In this document: piece by piece, positions 51,707-59,977 of the stretch
How the letters are laid out: every line of letters starts with the position of its first letter
Position numbering within the stretch: the stretch's first letter is position 1
DNA from: Mesorhizobium sp. Z1-4
GTDB lineage: Bacteria; Pseudomonadota; Alphaproteobacteria; Rhizobiales; Rhizobiaceae
Assembly (NCBI RefSeq): GCF_004000235.1
Contig: NZ_RCIO01000003.1
Location: forward strand, 434,373 to 498,372
Reading direction: 5' to 3'
DNA length: 64,000 nt
Made by a program: the position numbers and the translations under genes
Notes under the pieces: model-generated
Databases searched by the model: none
Seen by the model: only the letters and a program-made list of their open reading frames with translations
Told to the model about the DNA's origin: nothing

Positions 51707-53278
51707 TCAGAAATCCGTGGGAGCGCCGCCTTCGGCGATGCGCCTTGCCACGAACTCGTTGAGTTCCTCTTCGATCGCCGGGTCGATCGGCGGCTTTTCG
51801 TAGGCTGCCAGCCGCTCCTTCCAGATGCGGTTGGCGTTTTCCATCACCGTGGGGGCGCCTGCGTTCATCCAGGATTCGAAATTTCGCCAGTCCGACAGGA
51901 TGGGCGCATAAAAGGCCGTCTTGTAGCGCTGCTGCGTATGCTCCGTGCCGAAGAAATGTCCGCCGGGGCCGACGTCGCGGATGGCATCGACCGCCAGCGC
52001 ATCCTCGGACATTTCGAGCGGGGCGAGGAACTCGGCAACCATCTGCAGGAGGTCGAAGTCGAGGATCATCTTCTCGTAGGAGCAGCGCAGTCCGCCTTCC
52101 AGCCAGCCGGCACCGTGCATGAGGAAATTGCCGCCGCCCTGTATCGCGCCCCACAGCGAGAAGACGCTTTCATAGGCGGCCTGGGCGTCGACCGTGTTGG
52201 CGGCGCAAGTGTTGGAGGTGCGGTAGGGCACACCATAGCGCCGCGCGAGCTGGCCGCCGACCATCTGCGCCTTCATGTATTCGGGGGTGCCGAAGGCAGG
52301 CGCGCCGGACTTCATGTCGACATTGGAGGTGAAGCCGCCATAGACGACGGGTGCGCCCTTTTTCACCATTTGCGCAAAGGCGAGGCCGACCAGCGCTTCC
52401 GCATTCTGTTCGACGAGAGCGCCTGCCATGGTGACAGGTGCCATCGCGCCTGCGAGCGTGAACGGCGTCACGATCACGATCTGCCCTGCTGACGCCATCT
52501 GGATGATGCCTTCCATCATCGGGATGTCGAGCTTCAGCGGCGAATTGGTGTTGATGATCGTGTAGAGCGACGGCTCGCGCTCCAGCTGCTCGCGCGAGAT
52601 GCCGCGCGCGATGCGCGCCATCTCGATGCCGTCCGTGTTGCGCTCTTTGCCCAGCGAATAGGCGTGGAACGGCTTGTCGGTCAGCGTGACCAGATCGCGA
52701 ATGCATTCGAGGTGGCGGACCGAAGGGTGGATGTCGGTCGGCTCGACGGGATACCCCCCCGTGACATTGATGATGTTGTGGGTCTGCGCGAGCCTGATGA
52801 AATTGCGATAGTCCTCCTGGTTGCCGGGCCGCCGGCCGCGGTCGAGGTCGGAGGAGTTGGGCGCGGAACCCATCTGCGAGATGATGAGGTTGTTGCCGCC
52901 GAAACGAACGTCGTGGGCGGGGTTACGGGCGTGCAGTGTGAATTCCGCCGGGCACTGCGCCACAAGATCAAGGATCATCTCCGGATCGAAGCGGACTTTT
53001 TCAGATCCCTCGGTTACGTCGGCGCCATGCTCTTTCATCAGCCTGCGTGCTTCGTCATGAAGCACGTCCATGCCGATTTCCTTAAGCACACGCAGCGAGG
53101 CGAGGTGAATCGATTCCAGTTCGTCGTCCGACACCAGGTTCGTCGGCTGAAACGGTATTTTGAGCCGGCGGAAGGGCGGTTGAACGAAGCTCGCCGTATC
53201 CGCGGCGCGTTTCCCGGCCCTGCCGCCGCGGCGGCCGCGTTCGGGTGCTGCTTCTTGCGGAAGGCTCGCTTCGGTCAT
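51707..53278 (-). CDS. MttB-family (non-pyrrolysine) amine:corrinoid methyltransferase 2
   Basis: 523 residues from ATG 53278. The same COG5598 barrel as the protein at 34496 but clearly divergent: ELESIHLASLRVLKEIGMDV, IINTNSPLKLDIPMMEGI, GNFLMHGAGWLEGGLRCS. No amber codon interrupts it, so no pyrrolysine. An Arg/Gly-rich stretch at residues 14-24 precedes the conserved part, as in its paralogue. Being upstream of a dimethylglycine/sarcosine dehydrogenase makes glycine betaine the most economical substrate guess (betaine to dimethylglycine), with the methyl going to the corrinoid protein at 33.5 kb. Substrate not proven. Confidence 0.9.
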   Translation of the reverse strand: MTEASLPQEAAPERGRRGGRAGKRAADTASFVQPPFRRLKIPFQPTNLVSDDELESIHLASLRVLKEIGMDVLHDEARRLMKEHGADVTEGSEKVRFDPEMILDLVAQCPAEFTLHARNPAHDVRFGGNNLIISQMGSAPNSSDLDRGRRPGNQEDYRNFIRLAQTHNIINVTGGYPVEPTDIHPSVRHLECIRDLVTLTDKPFHAYSLGKERNTDGIEMARIARGISREQLEREPSLYTIINTNSPLKLDIPMMEGIIQMASAGQIVIVTPFTLAGAMAPVTMAGALVEQNAEALVGLAFAQMVKKGAPVVYGGFTSNVDMKSGAPAFGTPEYMKAQMVGGQLARRYGVPYRTSNTCAANTVDAQAAYESVFSLWGAIQGGGNFLMHGAGWLEGGLRCSYEKMILDFDLLQMVAEFLAPLEMSEDALAVDAIRDVGPGGHFFGTEHTQQRYKTAFYAPILSDWRNFESWMNAGAPTVMENANRIWKERLAAYEKPPIDPAIEEELNEFVARRIAEGGAPTDF

Positions 53279-53641
53279 TCGGTCCCCCAATACAGACGCC
53301 GTTCCGTACATATTGGACCCGGCAAGATGAGGCGGTTAGGTGAGCGGCGACCAAAAGGGCGAGAGAATCGACATGCCGATGTCGCTCGCAGGCGATCAAA
53401 GCGGATGTAAGCGGGGTGCCCGGAGGCGGTGGGTTGCGCTTGTCGTTTCGGAATTTCATCCGCTACATTGGCACTATGTCACGCAGCGCTTTCATATTGC
53501 GGATTGCATCAACGCCGTCGCGGCGCACGCGCCATACCGAGCTGCTGCGGCTTTGCGCGCGCATCGGCTATTCGCCGCCGGCAGCCGACTGAATTGCGCT
53601 CCGGCGCTTGCCGGATTGATTCAATCGGAGGTGACAAGCCT
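53279..53641. other. 363-base divergent intergenic region, mttB 2 / aminotransferase
   Basis: No gene or recognised RNA. It must hold the promoters of both flanking genes. GGAGGTGACAAGCCT directly precedes the aminotransferase start at 53642. No copy of the 22-bp palindrome of 28367/42963 is present, so mttB 2 is probably controlled differently from the methionine-type genes. Confidence 0.6.
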
Positions 53642-55012
53642 ATGACTTATCAGAATTTTTCCCTGGAGCGGTTGCAGGAGATGGACGCCGCTCATCATCT
53701 GCACCCTTTTACCGACCACAAGGACCTGCGTGCCGCCGGCACCCGCATCATCACGCGCGCCGACGGGCCGTTTGTCTATGACGCGGAAGGCAGGGAAATC
53801 CTCGACGGCATGGCCGGCCTGTGGTGCGTGAATGTCGGTTATGGCCGCAACGAGCTGGCCGAGGCCGCCTATGCCCAGATGAAGGAACTGCCTTACTACA
53901 ACTCGTTCTTCCGATGTACGACACCAACGCCGGCGCTTCTGGCCGAAAAGCTGGCGCAGATCGCGCCGGACGGTGTGAGCCAGGTATTCTACGGATCCTC
54001 CGGTTCGGAGGCGAACGACACGGCCTTGCGGCTCGTGCGACACTACTGGGCGCTTGAGGGCAAACCGCACAAGCGCAAGGTGATCTCCCGCAACTGGGCC
54101 TATCATGGTTCCACGATTGCCGGCGCCTCGCTGGGCGGCATGGCGGCGATGCACGGCCAGCTCAACGGCGCTGTGCCGGACATCGTACATGTGATGCCGC
54201 CATACGCATTCGAACTGAGGCACGATGGCGAGAGCGACGAGGCTTTCGGCCTGCGCGCCGCAAAGGCGGTCGAAGACGCCATATTGGATGCCGGCGCTGA
54301 AAACGTTGCCGCCTTCATAGGCGAGCCGGTGATGGGGGCGGGCGGTGTGAAGATCGCGCCGGACAGCTACTGGCCCGAGATCCAGCGCATCTGCCGCAAG
54401 TATGACGTGCTCTTGATGCTCGACGAGGTTATCACCGGTTATGGCCGCACCGGCCAGTGGTTTGCCGCGCAGACCTTCGGGCTTGAGCCTGACACCATCA
54501 CCACGGCCAAGGCGCTCACGTCGGGATATCAGCCGCTTTCGGCGCTGCTCGTAGGCGATCGCATTTCGTCCACGCTGGTGGAAAAAGGCGGCGAGTTCTT
54601 CCACGGCTACACCTATTCCGGCCACCCGGTGGCGTGTGCGGTCGCACTCGCCAATCTCGACATTATCGAGCGGGAAGGGCTGATCGAGCGGGTCAGGGAC
54701 GAGACCGGACCATATCTGGCAAAGGCTCTCAAGGAAGCGATTGGCGATCACGACATTGTCGGTGAAGTGCGTTCGATCGGCCTCATGGCGGCAATCGAGA
54801 TCGTCAAAGACAACTCGACCCGCGAGCGCTATCCGAATGTTGGCGTCGCCGGTGCCACGGTGCGCGATCACGCGATAGCCAACGGCATGATGCTGCGCGC
54901 CGTTGGCGACACGATGATCCTGTCACCGCCGCTGATCTGGACGAAGGAGACGATCGACATGGCCTGCGAGCGCATTCGTTATGCACTCGATCGGTCGGCC
55001 ATTGATCTCTAG
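53642..55012 (+). CDS. Class III (omega) aminotransferase
   Basis: 456 residues from ATG 53642 (GGAGG upstream); the frame is open further upstream but not family-like. PLP-enzyme landmarks: GSSGSEANDTALRL near 118-131, DEVITGYGRTG at 261-271, and the Schiff-base lysine Lys290 in TTAKALTSGYQP. The HPFTDHKDL and GMAGLWCVNVGYGR segments place it with beta-alanine/taurine/putrescine:pyruvate-type omega-aminotransferases. Substrate uncertain. It is divergent from mttB 2, so a role in processing an amine from the same substrate class is possible but unproven. Confidence 0.88.
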   Translation: MTYQNFSLERLQEMDAAHHLHPFTDHKDLRAAGTRIITRADGPFVYDAEGREILDGMAGLWCVNVGYGRNELAEAAYAQMKELPYYNSFFRCTTPTPALLAEKLAQIAPDGVSQVFYGSSGSEANDTALRLVRHYWALEGKPHKRKVISRNWAYHGSTIAGASLGGMAAMHGQLNGAVPDIVHVMPPYAFELRHDGESDEAFGLRAAKAVEDAILDAGAENVAAFIGEPVMGAGGVKIAPDSYWPEIQRICRKYDVLLMLDEVITGYGRTGQWFAAQTFGLEPDTITTAKALTSGYQPLSALLVGDRISSTLVEKGGEFFHGYTYSGHPVACAVALANLDIIEREGLIERVRDETGPYLAKALKEAIGDHDIVGEVRSIGLMAAIEIVKDNSTRERYPNVGVAGATVRDHAIANGMMLRAVGDTMILSPPLIWTKETIDMACERIRYALDRSAIDL

Positions 55013-55032
55013 CACGAAGCCGAAAAGCAAAA

Positions 55033-55062
55033 ACCGCGCTCTCCGGGCGGGGAGGACGCGGT
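55033..55062 (-). terminator. Terminator for the leftward mmsB transcript
   Basis: ACCGCG (55033-55038) and CGCGGT (55057-55062) close a GC-rich stem; read leftward, TTTTTGCTTTT follows at once. It lies about 200 bases beyond the mmsB stop, with nothing recognised in between. Confidence 0.65.
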
Positions 55063-55262
55063 CTTGCCAACATACGCCTGGCTCTTCGCAAGGAAATACG
55101 CGGCGAAGATTACAGCTCCGGTACGCGTGACCTGATCCGGAGCGGTGTGGTGGGTTTGTCGCCCGCCACATCCGCAGTTTTAGCCGCACATCGTTACCGC
55201 GCGGTTATCGAGCGCTTAAGCAATGGTGAATCTGGCGAAAAAACGCGCCTTGCCAGATTACT

Positions 55263-56150
55263 CTAGGTAAGTTTCTCGCCGCGCAGGAATTTGACGATGG
55301 CGGAGAAGTCCTTGCCGCCATGGCCGGCATTGTCGAAGAGGCCATAAAGCTGCGCCGCCTCGGCGCCGAGCGGGGTTGCCGCGCCCGCGGACTGCGCGGC
55401 CGACTGCGCAAGCTTGAGGTCCTTCAGCATGAGGGCAGCGGCGAAGCCCGGCGCGTAATCCTTGTTGGCCGGCGAGGTGGGCACGGGGCCAGGCACCGGG
55501 CAATAGGTCGTCAGCGACCAGCACTGGCCGGATGAGGTGGATGCGACGTCGAACAGCGCCTGGTGCGAAAGTCCAAGCTTTTCGGCGAGCACAAATGCCT
55601 CGCCGACGCCGATCATCGAGATCCCGAGGATCATGTTGTTGCAGATCTTCGCGGCTTGGCCGTTGCCGGCGTCGCCGCAATGCACGACCTTGCCGGCCAT
55701 AGGTTCCAGGACCGGGGCGGCAGCTGCAAACGCATCCTTCGATCCGCCCGCCATGAAGGTGAGGGTGCCTGCGGCCGCGCCGCCGACGCCGCCGGACACC
55801 GGTGCGTCGACAGAAAGCAGGCCATGCTTTTCGGCAATTGCGTGTGCGGCGCGGGCGGAATCGACGTCGATGGTCGAACAGTCGATCAGCAGCGCGCCCT
55901 TCTTCATTGCCGGTGCGATGTCGCCATGAACGGCCAGCACATGCTTGCCGGCGGGCAGCATGGTGATGACCACATCTGCGCCGTCGATTGCGGCCGCTGC
56001 GTCATCCGCGACCGTCACGCCGTTGGCCTTGGCGGTTTCCAGATTGGCGGCCACGAGATCGAAACCCTTTACGGTGTGGCCCGCCTTCACGAGGTTTGCG
56101 GCCATGGGGTTGCCCATGTTGCCGAGGCCGATGAAGCCGATAATGCTCAT
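55263..56150 (-). CDS. mmsB: 3-hydroxyisobutyrate dehydrogenase
   Basis: 295 residues from ATG 56150; further upstream frame is not family-like. NAD-binding GFIGLGNMGNPMAANL at the N-terminus, DCSTIDVDSAR substrate motif, VDAPVSGGVGGAAAGTL, and the catalytic lysine in NGQAAKICNNM. It oxidises 3-hydroxyisobutyrate to methylmalonate semialdehyde in valine degradation, whose end product is propionyl-CoA. It lies 29 bases after the acyl-CoA dehydrogenase in the same operon. mmsA and the enoyl-CoA hydratase are not in this window. Confidence 0.93.
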   Translation of the reverse strand: MSIIGFIGLGNMGNPMAANLVKAGHTVKGFDLVAANLETAKANGVTVADDAAAAIDGADVVITMLPAGKHVLAVHGDIAPAMKKGALLIDCSTIDVDSARAAHAIAEKHGLLSVDAPVSGGVGGAAAGTLTFMAGGSKDAFAAAAPVLEPMAGKVVHCGDAGNGQAAKICNNMILGISMIGVGEAFVLAEKLGLSHQALFDVASTSSGQCWSLTTYCPVPGPVPTSPANKDYAPGFAAALMLKDLKLAQSAAQSAGAATPLGAEAAQLYGLFDNAGHGGKDFSAIVKFLRGEKLT

Positions 56151-56179
56151 GCCGCTATATTCCTCCGTTTTGTCGCTTC

Positions 56180-57352
56180 TCAACGCCCGATCAGATGACG
56201 GGCGATGATGACGCGCATGATCTCGTTGGTGCCTTCCAGGATCTGATGAACACGCAGATCGCGCACCAGCTTTTCCATTCCGTAGTCGTGCAGGTATCCG
56301 TAGCCGCCATGAACCTGCAGTGCTTCGTTGGCGATGTCGAAGCAGGTGTCGGTAACAAAGCGCTTGGCCATCGCCGACCATTTGGACGCGTCGGGGGCCT
56401 TGCGATCAAGGCGCGAGGCTGCTGCGTAGAGGAACATGCGTGAGGCCTGCAGCTCGGTTTCCATGTCGGCCAGCTTGAACTGCAGCGCCTGAAACTGGTT
56501 GATCGCCTTGCCGAACGCCTTGCGGTCGCCGGAATAGGCCAGCGCCTTGTCGAGCGCCGACTGCGCTCCGCCCAGCGAGCAGGCGGCAATGTTCAGCCGG
56601 CCGCCGTCGAGGCCGGCCATCGCGATGCGGAAGCCCATGCCTTCGCCCGACAGGAGGTTTTCGGCGGGTACTTTACAGTCCTCGAATATCACCTGCCGCG
56701 TGGGCTGCATGTGCCAGCCCATCTTGTTTTCGAGCGGCCCGAAAGAAAGGCCTGGCGCGTCCTTGGGAACGACCAGCGTCGAAATGCCGTTGGGGCCATC
56801 CTCGCCGGTGCGCGCCATCACGACATAAACGTCAGAGGTGCCGGCACCCGAGATAAACTGCTTGGCGCCGTTCAGCGTGTAGTCCGCACCATTGCCGGTG
56901 CCACGGACAGCCTTTGTTTTCAGTGCGGCGGCATCGGAACCTGCGCCCGGTTCGGTGAGGCAGTAGCTTGCAAGCTGCTCCATCGAGGTGACCGGTGGCA
57001 AAAGCCGCTGGCGCTGCGCATCGTCGCCGAACTTGTCGATCATCCACGCTGCCATGTTGTGGATGGATATGAATGATGAGAATGCGGGGCAGGCGGCCGC
57101 CAGCGCCTCGAATATCAGCACAGCGTCCATGCGCCCGAGACCGGAGCCGCCGACATCGTCATTGACGTAGATGCCGCCAAATCCGAGCTGCCCGGTCTCG
57201 CGGATCACCTCTTCGGGGAAGTGCTTCTCGCGATCCCATTCGAGCGCATATGGGGCGACCTTCTCGGCGGCGAAGGCATCGCTCATCTCCTTGATGGCGC
57301 GCTGGTCGGCGTTCAGGTCGAACTGGGTGTCCGTATCGGCGATGGCATCCAT
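56180..57352 (-). CDS. Acyl-CoA dehydrogenase, probably isobutyryl-CoA dehydrogenase
   Basis: 390 residues with GGGAGGTTTGC before the ATG. Acyl-CoA dehydrogenase features: YCLTEPGAGSDAAALKT, the FAD/substrate segment KQFISGAGTSDVYVVM, and the C-terminal VHGGYGYLHDYGMEKLVRD, ending IMRVIIARHLIGR. Pairing with mmsB points to valine degradation (isobutyryl-CoA to methacrylyl-CoA, FAD-dependent, electrons to ETF). It is the first gene of the pair; a 21-base palindrome lies 106 bases upstream. Confidence 0.9.
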   Translation of the reverse strand: MDAIADTDTQFDLNADQRAIKEMSDAFAAEKVAPYALEWDREKHFPEEVIRETGQLGFGGIYVNDDVGGSGLGRMDAVLIFEALAAACPAFSSFISIHNMAAWMIDKFGDDAQRQRLLPPVTSMEQLASYCLTEPGAGSDAAALKTKAVRGTGNGADYTLNGAKQFISGAGTSDVYVVMARTGEDGPNGISTLVVPKDAPGLSFGPLENKMGWHMQPTRQVIFEDCKVPAENLLSGEGMGFRIAMAGLDGGRLNIAACSLGGAQSALDKALAYSGDRKAFGKAINQFQALQFKLADMETELQASRMFLYAAASRLDRKAPDASKWSAMAKRFVTDTCFDIANEALQVHGGYGYLHDYGMEKLVRDLRVHQILEGTNEIMRVIIARHLIGR

Positions 57353-57457
57353 GCAAACCTCCCGGCGGTCGTCCCGATGGCCGGGCCGCGACGCCTTTCA
57401 GTTTAGATCATCGCCAATGCCACGCAAACGTGTTGGCTGGTTACCCAGGTGCCGTTG

Positions 57458-57478
57458 GGCGCACAACGGTTGTGCGCC
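57458..57478. promoter_or_regulatory. 21-base near-perfect palindrome upstream of the acyl-CoA dehydrogenase
   Basis: GGCGCACAAC, one central G, GTTGTGCGCC: ten-base perfect arms. It lies between the VOC gene's stop and the acyl-CoA dehydrogenase start on the same strand. It could be an operator for the valine genes or a hairpin ending the VOC transcript; no T-run follows, which favours an operator. Confidence 0.45.
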
Positions 57479-57495
57479 GTTGAATGTTTGCCGGG

Positions 57496-57918
57496 TCAGC
57501 CATTCGCCTTCGGCCAATAGGTGCCGAAACACCATAGATTGCCTTCGGCATCGCGGCAGATGAATTCGCGGCTGCCATAGTCGCGCTCCGTAATGCCCTG
57601 TTCGATGGTTGTTCCGGCGCCGCTGACACGGGCAAAAAGCTCGTCGACATCATCCACGGCGATATAGATCGACTTGCCGCCGGTTTCGCCACTGGTTCCA
57701 ACCATGGCACCGTAATCGTCGTCATTGGTGTGGCCGATCATGATCATCGACGACCCATAAGCGAGCTCGGCGTGGGCGACCGAGCCATCGCTGGCGCGAT
57801 AGCAGGCGATTTCGCGGAAGCCGGCGATTTCTGTCAGCCAGGTCAGCATCGCATCGGAATTGCGATAGCGGAAGGTGGGGTAGATGCGAGGTGCTTCGAT
57901 GCGATGGTCTTCGGACAT
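57496..57918 (-). CDS. VOC (glyoxalase/bleomycin resistance fold) protein
   Basis: 140 residues: paired beta-alpha-beta-beta-beta modules with IYPTFRYRNSDAMLTWLTEI and the C-terminal YGSREFICRDAEGNLWCFGT, typical of the PhnB-like glyoxalase/bleomycin resistance group. Such proteins bind metals or small ligands, but the function here is unknown. It follows the AraC-type regulator at 57987 by 68 bases on the same strand. Confidence 0.82.
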   Translation of the reverse strand: MSEDHRIEAPRIYPTFRYRNSDAMLTWLTEIAGFREIACYRASDGSVAHAELAYGSSMIMIGHTNDDDYGAMVGTSGETGGKSIYIAVDDVDELFARVSGAGTTIEQGITERDYGSREFICRDAEGNLWCFGTYWPKANG

Positions 57919-57986
57919 GGCGTGATCTCCGTAACAAGCAACGAACCGATCCTGCCTGATCGCCGGGTGGCTGGCTTGAATGAATG

Positions 57987-58829
57987 TTACCTGTGGTGCG
58001 GCTCGGACAAACGCCCAGGAGTGCTGCCTGAAAATTCCACGAACTCTCGCGTCAAATGGGCCTGGTCGGCATAACCCGCGGCATAAGCGACATCGGCCCA
58101 GCTATGCCTCGTGCCTGACCTCGCAATCCCGACCGCGTTGTTGAAGCGTATCATGCGCGATACGGTCTTCGGGCCAACGCCCACCAATTCGCGGAAACGC
58201 TCGTTGAGATGTTTACGGCTCCAATCCAGCGAAGCCGCGATTTCCGCGACGCGGATGTTGCCGCCGCGCCGGACGATTGTTTCGTAGGCACTGAGAATGG
58301 GCGAGGTAACGGCGTCGGAACTGCGTATGCGCTGGCGCACGAACTCCTCGACAATGTCGAGGCGGGCGCTCCAGTTGTTGAGCGCCGCAATGCGATCTCG
58401 AAGTTCGAGGATGCCGCGGTCATTCAGGTCTTCGAGCGTGACCATCGAGCCGGCGATCTCCGACATCGGCATGCCGAAGAACCTGTAGGCGCCGAGCGGG
58501 GTGAAATCGATTTGCACGCATTGCGAGGCGCCGGTCGAGTTGATCAGCACGAAACCGGGATAGAGGCCTGAGGTGAAGCTGGCATAACGATCGTCGGCAG
58601 TCGGATCGCGACCGAGCGCGATTTCGAACGGGTCGGAGAAGCTGATGACAAGCGGCACCACCATCGCCGCTATCTCCGCTGCGAGGTGCAGCGCCTGGCC
58701 GTTTTCCTGGTAGCCGGTGATGCGTTCCACCGAGCCGGCAAGATCGTGCGGGAATGCGCGCTGAACAAAGCGAGGCCCTTCAGCGAGGCCGTCCGCGCTA
58801 ATGTCAGACATTGAAGCGTCCGCGCTCAT
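57987..58829 (-). CDS. AraC-family transcriptional regulator
   Basis: 280 residues from ATG 58829; ATG 58811 is an alternative. The N-terminal ligand-binding part is unassigned (FSDPFEIALGRDPTADDRYA, CVQIDFTPLGAYRFFGMP). The C-terminus has two helix-turn-helices (RVAEIAASLDWSRKHLNERF and WADVAYAAGYADQAHLTREF). The GVGPKTVSRMIRF sequence is typical of AraC proteins fused to a DUF6597-like sensor. The adjacent VOC gene is a likely target. Confidence 0.85.
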   Translation of the reverse strand: MSADASMSDISADGLAEGPRFVQRAFPHDLAGSVERITGYQENGQALHLAAEIAAMVVPLVISFSDPFEIALGRDPTADDRYASFTSGLYPGFVLINSTGASQCVQIDFTPLGAYRFFGMPMSEIAGSMVTLEDLNDRGILELRDRIAALNNWSARLDIVEEFVRQRIRSSDAVTSPILSAYETIVRRGGNIRVAEIAASLDWSRKHLNERFRELVGVGPKTVSRMIRFNNAVGIARSGTRHSWADVAYAAGYADQAHLTREFVEFSGSTPGRLSEPHHR

Positions 58830-58893
58830 CCCTGCACAATAGCCGCAGGTCGCTCCCGCGGCTATTGGCTCAAATCATCCGCAAAGCGGCTTG

Positions 58894-59064
58894 TCAGGCA
58901 CCCTTGAACAAGCAGCCAGCCGCAAGGATCACGAATGCAATCGTCATCACCCAGAATGCCGCGATCGGAATAAAGCCAATTACATTGAAGACCATCAGCA
59001 ATGCGATAATCGCGATGACAACGGCAATAATGAACACGATCTGCGTCGGTGCACTGAGATTCAT
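58894..59064 (-). CDS. Small two-helix membrane protein, 56 residues
   Basis: ATG 59064 preceded by AAGGAGG at five bases, an ideal ribosome-binding site. The protein MNLSAPTQIVFIIAVVIAII continues with two hydrophobic helices (residues about 9-27 and 32-50) and ends CLFKGA. Similar tiny membrane proteins are, as I recall, common in rhizobia; function unknown. It is short enough for gene callers to miss. Confidence 0.8.
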   Translation of the reverse strand: MNLSAPTQIVFIIAVVIAIIALLMVFNVIGFIPIAAFWVMTIAFVILAAGCLFKGA

Positions 59065-59112
59065 GTTGGCCTCCTTGGCTACAGGTGCGATTCAACACCT
59101 GGCCGCATTGTA

Positions 59113-59940
59113 TTACAGGCCGATGAATTCGCGGAGCGAATTTAATTCTCCGAACAACAAGCGCACCGCCAGTATCAGCGATACCGATATCAGAAGCGGT
59201 TTTATGACCCTGGCGCCGACCCGCATGGCGAGATAGGCACCCAGCCGCGCCCCGAAGAACTGAGCGAGGCCCATCAGCAAGCCGATCTTCCAGACAACAA
59301 CCCCCGCAATCGCGAAGGCGATGAAGCCGCCGCAGTTCGATGCGAAATTGAGGAGTTTCGTGTGGGCTGTCGCTTTCAGCACGCCGTAACCGGCGAGCGC
59401 GACGAAGGCGAGCATGAAGAAGGATCCGGCGCCTGGCCCGAATACGCCATCGTAAAAGCCGATCAACGGCGGCACAGTCAGGCCGAACATAAACGGCGTG
59501 ATCCGGCTTGCCCGATCGACATCGTCCAGGTTCGGCTTCATCAGAAAATAGACCGCGATGGCGACCAGCAGGAATGGCATCACCGCGGCCAGCCAGTCAC
59601 CCGGCAGAACGGTTGCCAGCGCTGCGCCGAGCACAGCGCCGACAAATGCCAGTAGCGCCCATGGCAACTGGCGCTTCAGATCGACATGCCCCTTGGCCGC
59701 GAAGGCGATGGTTGCGGAGCCTGAGCCGAACAGCCCTTGCAACTTGTTTGTGCCCAGTGCCTCGACGGGTGAGAAGCCAGCGATCAGCAAAACGGGAATC
59801 ACTATGAGGCCGCCGCCGCCGGCAATTGAGTCCATGAAGCCTGCAAGGAAGGCCACAAGAACCAGTATCAAAATGAGATCGAAGCCGAATTCCTGCATGA
59901 GAATTAATGGGTTAGGGTGAACAGCCGCCACATCATCCAT
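59113..59940 (-). CDS. TauE/SafE (TSUP) family membrane permease
   Basis: 275 residues from ATG 59940; ATG 59898 (261 residues, starting MQEFGFDLILILV) is equally plausible, as neither has a clear ribosome-binding site. About eight membrane helices in two repeats with the family motifs AGFMDSIAGGGGLIVIPVLL and ALGTNKLQGLFGS, and the second repeat ATAHTKLLNFASNCGG. The family exports sulfite, sulfoacetate or other organosulfur anions. A connection with sulfur from DMSP catabolism is conceivable but unsupported. Confidence 0.88.
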   Translation of the reverse strand: MDDVAAVHPNPLILMQEFGFDLILILVLVAFLAGFMDSIAGGGGLIVIPVLLIAGFSPVEALGTNKLQGLFGSGSATIAFAAKGHVDLKRQLPWALLAFVGAVLGAALATVLPGDWLAAVMPFLLVAIAVYFLMKPNLDDVDRASRITPFMFGLTVPPLIGFYDGVFGPGAGSFFMLAFVALAGYGVLKATAHTKLLNFASNCGGFIAFAIAGVVVWKIGLLMGLAQFFGARLGAYLAMRVGARVIKPLLISVSLILAVRLLFGELNSLREFIGL

Positions 59941-59977
59941 ATGGCCGACTTTTGCACAAGCGGCATTTGGGGGTAAA

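Noticed and set aside
58862-59098. 78-codon leftward frame
   Set aside because: Cys-rich nonsense product in another frame; the 56-residue frame at 58894-59064 has the proper ribosome-binding site and membrane helices.
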